A DNA stretch of 23,415 nucleotides from UBA4615 sp044342535 (lineage in GTDB: Bacteria; Pseudomonadota; Gammaproteobacteria; Burkholderiales; Burkholderiaceae_E). Of the stretch, positions 7,486 to 12,700 are shown in pieces. The stretch is taken from contig JBIIPQ010000029.1 of NCBI GenBank assembly GCA_044342535.1, forward strand, positions 1 through 23,415. Direction: 5' to 3'. Each line of letters begins with the position of its first letter. Position 1 is the stretch's first letter. Below the pieces are notes generated by a model. It did no database searches. It was given only the letters and a program-made list of their open reading frames with translations, and was not told where the DNA came from. Made by a program: the position numbers and the translations under genes.

Positions 7486-8409
7486 ATGAAGATCGCCCTG
7501 CTCGACGACTACGCCGACCTCGTCCGCTCGCTGCACTGCTTCTCGAAGCTCGCCGGGCACGACGTGCTGGTGCTGAACGAGACCCTCGACGAGGACACGC
7601 TCGCCGCGCGCCTGGCCGATCGCGAGGCGCTGGTGCTGATCCGCGAGCGCACGCCGATCCCGCGTTCGCTGATCGAGCGGCTGCCCGCGCTGCGGATCAT
7701 CAGCCAGACCGGGCGCGCCGGCACGCACGTCGACGCCACCGCCTGCGAGGCCCGTGGCATCCGGCTGGTGGCGGGCACCGGCTCGCCGCACGCACCGGCC
7801 GAGCTGACCTTCGCGCTGATCCTCGACTGCATGCGGCAGGTGACGGTCGAGCACCGGGCGCTGCGCGCCGGCCACTGGCAGACCGCGCTCGGCACCACGC
7901 TGCGCGGCCGCACCCTCGGCGTGCTCGGCTACGGCAGCATCGGGCGGCTCGTCGCCGGCTTCGGGCGCGCGTTCGGCATGGAACCACTGGCCTGGGGCCG
8001 CGAGGGCTCGGCGGCGCGCGCGGCGGCCGACGGCGTGCCGATGGCCGGCTCGATGCGCGCGCTCTTCGAGCGCAGCGACGTGCTCACCGTGCACCTGCGG
8101 CTGGGCTCGGACACGCGCGGCCTGATCGGCACGGCCGAGTTCGCGTCGATGAAGCCGGGCGCGATCTTCGTGAACACCTCGCGGGCGGGGCTGGTCGTGC
8201 CGGGGGCGCTGCTCGCAGGTCTCGATGCGCACCGGCCCGAGCGCGCCGCGCTCGACGTGTTCGAGCACGAGCCCGCCCTGGACGACCCGCTGGTGTGCCA
8301 TCCGCGCGTGCTCGCCACGCCGCACCTGGGCTACGTCGAGCGCGACAGCTACGAGGCGTACTTCGGGCAGGCGTTCGACAACCTGCTGGCGGTGGCCGCG
8401 GCCGGCTGA
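7486..8409 (+). CDS. D-2-hydroxyacid dehydrogenase family protein
   Basis: 307 residues from ATG 7486. It has the two-domain D-isomer-specific dehydrogenase layout: split substrate domain (1-~100 and ~285-307) around an NAD-binding Rossmann domain with GYGSIG at 148-153. The catalytic set is complete: R233 (VNTSRAGLV), E262 (DVFEHEP) and H280 (ATPHLGYVE). The N-terminus MKIALLDDYADLVRSL is typical of the stand-alone family members usually annotated simply as 2-hydroxyacid dehydrogenases, distinct from the longer SerA. It reduces a 2-oxoacid to the D-2-hydroxyacid or the reverse, in the cytoplasm; substrate unknown. It is divergent from the DUF1254 gene and convergent with the EamA gene (87-bp gap with no clear T-rich terminator). 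Confidence 0.92.
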   Translation: MKIALLDDYADLVRSLHCFSKLAGHDVLVLNETLDEDTLAARLADREALVLIRERTPIPRSLIERLPALRIISQTGRAGTHVDATACEARGIRLVAGTGSPHAPAELTFALILDCMRQVTVEHRALRAGHWQTALGTTLRGRTLGVLGYGSIGRLVAGFGRAFGMEPLAWGREGSAARAAADGVPMAGSMRALFERSDVLTVHLRLGSDTRGLIGTAEFASMKPGAIFVNTSRAGLVVPGALLAGLDAHRPERAALDVFEHEPALDDPLVCHPRVLATPHLGYVERDSYEAYFGQAFDNLLAVAAAG

Positions 8410-8496
8410 AGCGTGGCGGGCCGGCTTGGCGACACGCGCCCGCCCGCTCGGGACCGCCCACTGCCCGCCGCCCCCACCCCGACGCCGGCGCCGGCC

Positions 8497-9381
8497 TCAG
8501 CGCTTCCCGCCCATCAGGATCGCGACCGCCGCCAGTATCACCGGCAGCGCGACCAGTGTCTGCGGCGCGACCGACTCGCCGCCCAGCCAGGCGCCTACGC
8601 ACAGGGCCACCGCCGGGTTCACGTATGCGTAGCTGCCGGCGAGCGCCGGGCGCACGCGCGCCATCAGGAACATGTAGGCCGAGAACGCGACCAGCGAGCC
8701 CGAGACCACCAAGTAGAGCCACGCCGCGAGCGCCTGGGGACGGGCGTCCCACGGCATCGTCCAGGGTTCGTCGGCGGCGGCGCTGATCGCCAGCAGCACG
8801 AGGCTGCCGCCGAGCATCTCGGCGGCGAAGCCCATCGGTCCCTTGGGCACGTCGAGCTTCGTCGACAGCACCGAGCCGAGCGACCAGCAGACCGTCGCGC
8901 CGATGATCGCCGCGAGTCCGGCGGGGCTCGCCCGGAACTCGGCGCCGCCGGCCAGCACCAGCACGCCGACCGTGCCCAGCGCGATGCCCAGCCAGTCGCG
9001 CTGCCCGGGCCAGCGTCCGAACAGCCCGCCCCACAGAGACAGCCAGACCGGCATCACCGCGATCAGCACCGTGGTCGCGCCCGACGAGATCCATTGCTGG
9101 CCAGTCGCCACCAGCCCCATGCCGCCTCCGAGCATCAGCGCGCCGACGAGCGTCGCATCGCGCCACTGCCGCGCGCTCGGCCACGGCGTGCGTCGCATCG
9201 CCAGCCAGGCGAACAGCAGCCCGCCCGCGACCGCGAAGCGGCTGGCCATCTGCCAGAACGGCGCGAAGCTCTCCAGCGCGAAGCGGATCGCGAGATAGGT
9301 CGTGCCCCAGACGAGGTAGACAGTGGCGAGCGCGAGCGTCACGCGGGTGTCGAGGGCGGCGGTCGGCGGCGGCGCGCTCAT
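8497..9381 (-). CDS. EamA/DMT-family inner-membrane exporter
   Basis: 294 residues from ATG 9381. The reading frame stays open far upstream on this strand, but that part is antisense to other genes; homology begins about 15 residues after this ATG (ALATVYLVWGTTYLAIRFAL). Two EamA repeats (about 14-140 and 155-290) give ten hydrophobic segments; hallmark stretches are SRFAVAGGLLFAWLAMR and GATVCWSLGSVLSTKL, and PALAGSYAYVNPAVALCVGA near the end. It belongs to the drug/metabolite transporter superfamily (RhtA/YdcZ-like amino acid or metabolite exporters). The gene's 5' side abuts the Lrp/AsnC remnant within about 15 bp, so the usual divergent regulator-exporter arrangement seems to have lost its shared promoter and the regulator's DNA-binding domain. 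Confidence 0.9.
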   Translation of the reverse strand: MSAPPPTAALDTRVTLALATVYLVWGTTYLAIRFALESFAPFWQMASRFAVAGGLLFAWLAMRRTPWPSARQWRDATLVGALMLGGGMGLVATGQQWISSGATTVLIAVMPVWLSLWGGLFGRWPGQRDWLGIALGTVGVLVLAGGAEFRASPAGLAAIIGATVCWSLGSVLSTKLDVPKGPMGFAAEMLGGSLVLLAISAAADEPWTMPWDARPQALAAWLYLVVSGSLVAFSAYMFLMARVRPALAGSYAYVNPAVALCVGAWLGGESVAPQTLVALPVILAAVAILMGGKR

Positions 9382-9396
9382 GGCGGCGGCGGCCGC

Positions 9397-9717
9397 TGCG
9401 GCGTCATCCTCGGCGCGGTGCTCCGGCTCGACCACGCCAAGCTCGGCTATCCGATCGAGGCCTTCGTGCGGATCGTCTCGACGCCGCAGGTGCAGTACAA
9501 GCTCGAGCAGATCGCGCAGGCGATCCCGCAGGTGCTCGAGATGTCGCGCGTCACCGGCGAGGACTGCCTGATCGTGCGTGCGGTGTTGCGCTCGGTCGCC
9601 GAGCTCTCCGAGCTGATCGGGCAGCTCAGCCAGTACGGCGCGTCGAACACCTCGATCATGCTCGGCACGCCGATCCCGCTTCGGAGCCCGCTTATGCCCG
9701 GCACGCCGGCCGACTGA
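9397..9717 (+). pseudogene. Truncated Lrp/AsnC-family regulator (RAM domain only)
   Basis: A plus-strand frame ending at TGA 9715-9717 encodes a clear Lrp/AsnC effector-binding (RAM) domain: GVILGAVLRLDHAKLGYPIE, then AFVRIVSTPQVQYKLEQIAQ, PQVLEMSRVTGEDCLIVRAV and SQYGASNTSIMLGTPIPLRS. In full-length Lrp proteins (~150-160 residues) about 50 residues with the helix-turn-helix precede GVI(L/T)G. Here the upstream frame runs into antisense EamA sequence and no HTH appears in any plus frame nearby. A GTG at 9418 could start a 99-residue RAM-only protein, but no good ribosome site precedes it. Most likely a deletion remnant; a functional stand-alone RAM protein is the alternative. Confidence 0.75.
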
Positions 9718-9740
9718 AGCGTGGCCGCAGCCCCCTGCGC

Positions 9741-9746
9741 TACAGT
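9741..9746 (+). promoter_or_regulatory. Possible -10 box for the DUF3617 gene
   Basis: TACAGT preceded by GC, matching the GC-TAnnaT pattern seen before several genes here. It lies 31 nt before ATG 9778, leaving room for the GGGAGA ribosome site at about 9768-9773. The -35 is not clear. Confidence 0.35.
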
Positions 9747-9777
9747 GACGATACCTTTGCAGATCCCGGGAGACGCC

Positions 9778-10335
9778 ATGGGCGTTCGATCCGCTGTGTC
9801 TCATCCGTCCAGGCGCGAGGTCCACGGGCGGCTCGCATCCGCGTTCCTCCTCGCCCTCGCCGCCGGCACCGCCGCCGCGCAGGACCTGCCCTCGCGCAAG
9901 GCCGGCCTGTGGGAGATCACGATGCAGGTCACCAACTCGCCGTCGCAGACGATGCGGCAGTGCATCGACGAGAAGACCGACCAGCAGATGCAGCGCTTCG
10001 GCCAGGGCCTGAGCCAGCAGCAGTGCACGAAGAACACGATGCAGCGCGACGGCGACCGGTACGTCTCCGAATCGGAATGCAAGCTCGGGCCGACGGTGGC
10101 CTCCAGCCGCAGCGTCTTCGGCGGCGACTTCGACAAGGCCTATCGCGGCGAGGTCGACACCCGCTACGTGCCGCCGATGGGGGGCATCTCGCAGAGCAAG
10201 ATGACGATGTCGGCGAAGTGGGCCGGTGCCTGCCCCGCCGGCTGGAAGCCCGGCGACATGGAGATGCCCGGGATGGGCCGGGTCAACGTCAACGAGATGA
10301 TGTCGTCGATGCCGGGCAAGCCGCCTAGGAAGTGA
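9778..10335 (+). CDS. DUF3617 domain secreted protein
   Basis: 185 residues from ATG 9778, chosen over an upstream in-frame start (9721) because GGGAGA precedes it at suitable spacing. It has a long n-region (MGVRSAVSHPSRREVHGR), a hydrophobic core and a likely signal peptidase site after TAAA (residue 34). The mature part starts with the DUF3617 hallmark RKAGLWEITMQV, followed by MRQCIDEKTDQQM and CTKNTMQRDGDRYVSESEC; the paired cysteines (CIDE, CTKN, SEC and ACPAG) probably form disulfides in the periplasm. The C-terminus is Met/Pro/Gly-rich. The family's function is unknown. Its stop overlaps the stop region of the convergent conserved hypothetical gene by 11 bp. Confidence 0.85.
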   Translation: MGVRSAVSHPSRREVHGRLASAFLLALAAGTAAAQDLPSRKAGLWEITMQVTNSPSQTMRQCIDEKTDQQMQRFGQGLSQQQCTKNTMQRDGDRYVSESECKLGPTVASSRSVFGGDFDKAYRGEVDTRYVPPMGGISQSKMTMSAKWAGACPAGWKPGDMEMPGMGRVNVNEMMSSMPGKPPRK

Positions 10336-10705
10336 GGGCGCGCAGCCGCTCGACGACGTCGGCGACCGGCTGGCCGGCCCGCATGCCGGTGCGCATCGCC
10401 GAATCGTTGACGCGGCTGATCCGCCCGCTGTCGAGTCCGTCTGCGGCATCGCCGATACGGGCCGACTCGTGCGAGTACGCTGCGGCGATCACGCCCACCT
10501 GCTCGAGCATCGCGAGCCCGACGATGCCGGCCTGATCCTTCCCGATCCCGGCGTCGTTGAAGAACACCGCGTAGGGCCGGCTGGGCAGCGCCAGCACGTA
10601 ACGGGCGGCCGAGACGCCGCCGTGCGAGCCGCAGACCACCACGGCCCCGGCCATCGCGGGTTCGGCCACCGCGATCGAATCGACGACGAAGAGCGCGCGA
10701 TGCAT
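10325..10705 (-). CDS. Conserved-looking hypothetical protein, 126 residues
   Basis: ATG 10705 preceded by GGAGG 5 nt upstream on the minus strand, a strong ribosome site, which supports a real gene. No signal peptide or membrane segment. It starts with LFVVDSIAVAEPAMAGAVVV, then CGSHGGVSAARYVL (about 45-58), VFFNDAGIGKDQAGI (about 67-81) and GVIAAAYSHESARIGDA (about 91-107). The Gly/Ser/His-rich CGSHGG segment and the repeated FFNDAG and SHESARIGD motifs look like an active site or ligand loop, but I cannot assign a family with a known reaction. It is divergent from the alpha/beta hydrolase (61-bp gap) and overlaps the 3' end of the DUF3617 gene. Confidence 0.75.
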   Translation of the reverse strand: MHRALFVVDSIAVAEPAMAGAVVVCGSHGGVSAARYVLALPSRPYAVFFNDAGIGKDQAGIVGLAMLEQVGVIAAAYSHESARIGDAADGLDSGRISRVNDSAMRTGMRAGQPVADVVERLRALTS

Positions 10706-10766
10706 CGGAACCTCCGGACGGTACGATGTAGTCTAGCCCTGCCCCTGTCGCGCTGCTGAGTTTCCC
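10706..10766. promoter_or_regulatory. Short divergent promoter region
   Basis: 61 bp separate the hypothetical gene (minus) and the hydrolase (plus). Candidate plus-strand -10 boxes are TACGAT (10722-10727) and TAGTCT (10729-10734); AGTCTA at 10730-10735 reads TAGACT on the minus strand. Which is used cannot be decided from the sequence. Confidence 0.3.
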
Positions 10767-11708
10767 ATGAGCACAATCCCCCTTCGTACCGCCGACGGCA
10801 TCGAGCTCGCCGGTCTGGCGCTCCGCCCGCACGGTCCGCCCCGAGCGGCGATCGCGATGGTCCACGGCTTCGGCGAGCATGTCGGGCGCTACGGCGGGCT
10901 GCATCAGGCGCTGCTCGGGGCCGGCTATGCGATCGCCTCGGCGGACCTGCGCGGCTTCGGCCTGTCGCCGGGGATCCGCGGCCACATCGAGAGCTGGGAC
11001 GACTACCGTGCCGACACGGCGGCGATCGTCGGGCAGGCCCTGGAGCTCGCGCCCGGCCGGCCGGTGTTCCTGTTCGGGCACAGCATGGGCGGGCTGATCG
11101 TGCTGGACTACGCGCTGCGTCGGCCCGAGGGCCTGGCCGGTGTGATCGCCAGCGGCCCGGCGCTGCAGCAGGCCGGACGGCGCCGGCCGCTGCGCGAGTG
11201 GGGCGCGCGGGTGATGTCGCAGCTGGCGCCGCGCACGAGCACCGATCTCGGCCTGGACCCGGCGGGCATCTCGTCGGTGGCGGCGGAGGTCGCGGCCTAC
11301 CTGTCCGATCCGCTGGTGCACGGGCGCGCCACGATGCGCTGGGGCGCCGAAATCCTGCGCACGATGGCCGAGACGCTGGCGCGCGCCGGCGAGTTCCCGC
11401 TGCCGCTGCTGCTGCTGCACGGCGCGGACGATCCGATCAACGCCCCGGAGGGCAGCCGCGCGTTCTTCCAGGCCTGCGGCCACCCCGACCGTGTGCTGCG
11501 CCTGTATGCGGGATGCCGCCATGAGGTCCATCACGACGTCGAGCGCAAGCGCTTCGAGCGCGACCTGCTGCGCTGGGTCGCGGAGCGCTCGCAGCGCTCG
11601 CACGTGCCGGCGCCGGCGCCGGCGCCGCGCCGAGTGCCGCCCGGCGTTCGGCCCGGGGCGCGCGACGACGAGGGCCCCACTTCCGCGCACGCGGGCGCGG
11701 GCTCGTGA
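10767..11708 (+). CDS. Alpha/beta hydrolase, monoacylglycerol lipase/lysophospholipase type
   Basis: 313 residues from ATG 10767. Hydrolase_4 (serine aminopeptidase S33/MGL-like) signatures: oxyanion-hole loop VHGFGEHVGRY (32-42), SADLRGFGLSPG (58-69), nucleophile elbow GHSMGG with S106, acid D222 in LLHGADDPIN, and H252 in YAGCRHEVHHD. All three triad residues are thus present. No signal peptide, so cytoplasmic. It probably cleaves monoacylglycerols or lysophospholipids; other esters cannot be excluded. The last ~35 residues (from about 279) form a Pro/Ala-rich tail not needed for the fold. The stop overlaps the GTG start of the DUF423 gene (GTGA, 11705-11708), so the two are coupled. Confidence 0.9.
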   Translation: MSTIPLRTADGIELAGLALRPHGPPRAAIAMVHGFGEHVGRYGGLHQALLGAGYAIASADLRGFGLSPGIRGHIESWDDYRADTAAIVGQALELAPGRPVFLFGHSMGGLIVLDYALRRPEGLAGVIASGPALQQAGRRRPLREWGARVMSQLAPRTSTDLGLDPAGISSVAAEVAAYLSDPLVHGRATMRWGAEILRTMAETLARAGEFPLPLLLLHGADDPINAPEGSRAFFQACGHPDRVLRLYAGCRHEVHHDVERKRFERDLLRWVAERSQRSHVPAPAPAPRRVPPGVRPGARDDEGPTSAHAGAGS

Positions 11709-12076
11709 ACCGGCGCTGGGCGGCGCTGGGCGCTCTGTCGGCCCTGGTCGCAGTCGGGGCGGGTGCCTTCGGCGCCCATGCCCTCAAGGCCCGGCTCGGC
11801 GTCGACGCGCTGGCGGTCTGGGAGACCGCCGCGCGCTACCAGACCGTCCATGCGCTGGGGCTGCTCGCGGTGGCGCAGGCCGCGGCCACCTGGCGCTCGC
11901 GGGCGCTGCAGGCCGCCGGCTGGCTGTTCGTCGCCGGCACGGTGCTGTTCTGCGGCAGCCTCTACGCGCTGTCGCTGACCGGCGTGCGCGGGCTGGGCGC
12001 GATCACGCCGCTGGGCGGCGTCGCATTCCTCGCGGGCTGGGCCTGCCTCGCCTGGGCGGCGCTGCGCGGACGCTGA
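11705..12076 (+). CDS. DUF423 small membrane protein (YgdD family)
   Basis: 123 residues with a GTG start that overlaps the hydrolase stop. Four hydrophobic segments; family signatures are GAFGAHALKARLG (about 21-33), VWETAARYQTVHALGLLAV (about 38-56), FCGSLYALSLTG (about 82-93) and ITPLGGVAFLAGW near the C-terminus. Length is normal for the family. It sits in the inner membrane; the function is unknown. Coupling to a lipase-like hydrolase is noteworthy but not proof of a joint role. Confidence 0.9.
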   Translation: MNRRWAALGALSALVAVGAGAFGAHALKARLGVDALAVWETAARYQTVHALGLLAVAQAAATWRSRALQAAGWLFVAGTVLFCGSLYALSLTGVRGLGAITPLGGVAFLAGWACLAWAALRGR

Positions 12077-12144
12077 ACGCGGCCCGGTCCGGCCCTTCCC
12101 AGCCACGCCGCCCGGCCCCGCCGCCCGCCGCCCGGCGGCCGCCC

Positions 12145-12164
12145 GCCGGCGGTCGACCGCCGGC
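12145..12164. repeat. 20-bp perfect palindrome in a GC-rich intergenic gap
   Basis: The 192-bp gap 12077-12268 is almost pure G and C up to about 12200. It contains a perfect 20-bp palindrome centred on GTCGAC (12152-12157) between the DUF423 gene and the hypothetical gene. No T-run follows. It may be a terminator-like hairpin or a protein site; chance is plausible in such biased sequence. Confidence 0.45.
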
Positions 12165-12268
12165 CCCCGCGCGGCCGGTCCGCCTTCAGATCCGGCGCTG
12201 CACCGCCGAAACCCTGCGGACCGGCCGTGTGCATTCCCATGCGGCCCGTGATCCGTCCAGGAGCTTCC

Positions 12269-12685
12269 ATGCAGCACGAATCCACCCTCGCCGAACGCGG
12301 CGCCGCCCGCACCCACGACAAGACCCCCGCGCAGAAAGCGGTCGAGTTCATGAGCCAACTGGCCGGCTTCGCGCCGATCCGCTCGGCCCGTTCGCACGAA
12401 GTCGAGGCGGTCCGCAACCTGGTCCACGGCCACCTGGTCGCGGCGGTCCATCCGATGGCCGACCTGTCGTCGGCGCCCGAGGGCATGGACCAGCTGCGGG
12501 TACGCTGGGGCGGGGCCGGGGCCGAGTCGAGCGAACACTTCAGCGAGCTGCTGGCGGTCGCGATCGTGCAGTCGGCGCGCCACGAGGAGACGATCGGCGA
12601 GGTGGACGATGCCCGCACGCGCGCGCGCCAGCTCGCCGCCCACTTCCGCGACACCTACGGCGTGCAGGACTTCGTGCTGTTCTGA
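12269..12685 (+). CDS. Hypothetical protein, 138 residues
   Basis: ATG 12269 is chosen over in-frame starts at 12227 (GTG) and 12239 because AGGAG lies 6 nt upstream of it. The protein is soluble, with no signal peptide. The N-terminal ~30 residues are polar (QHESTLAERGAARTHDKTPA), followed by a mostly helical-looking body: EVEAVRNLVHGHLVAAVHPM and SSEHFSELLAVAIVQSARHE, and a C-terminus ending YGVQDFVLF. I do not recognise a family. Several histidines (in VHGHLVAAVHP) could bind metal, but that is speculation. Convergent with the Pat-like gene, 15 bp away. Codon use matches its neighbours, which supports a real gene. Confidence 0.65.
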   Translation: MQHESTLAERGAARTHDKTPAQKAVEFMSQLAGFAPIRSARSHEVEAVRNLVHGHLVAAVHPMADLSSAPEGMDQLRVRWGGAGAESSEHFSELLAVAIVQSARHEETIGEVDDARTRARQLAAHFRDTYGVQDFVLF

Positions 12686-12700
12686 GTCCGGCGCGCAGGC

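Noticed and set aside
8413..9396. Upstream part of the frame that ends in the Lrp-like domain, as a long fusion protein
   Set aside because: This stretch is the antisense of the EamA gene; only the part from about 9397 resembles a protein family.
9323..9571. Alternative plus-strand frame starting near the Lrp remnant
   Set aside because: Low-complexity Ser/Arg/Ala translation, a frame-shifted shadow of the RAM domain.
9382..10449. Minus-strand extension of the EamA frame upstream of 9381
   Set aside because: It runs antisense through the Lrp remnant and the DUF3617 gene and has no membrane or domain features.
11560..11704. Pro/Ala repeat tail of the alpha/beta hydrolase as a separate repeat element
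   Set aside because: It is a short in-frame low-complexity tail of the coding region with no DNA-level repeat unit of note.
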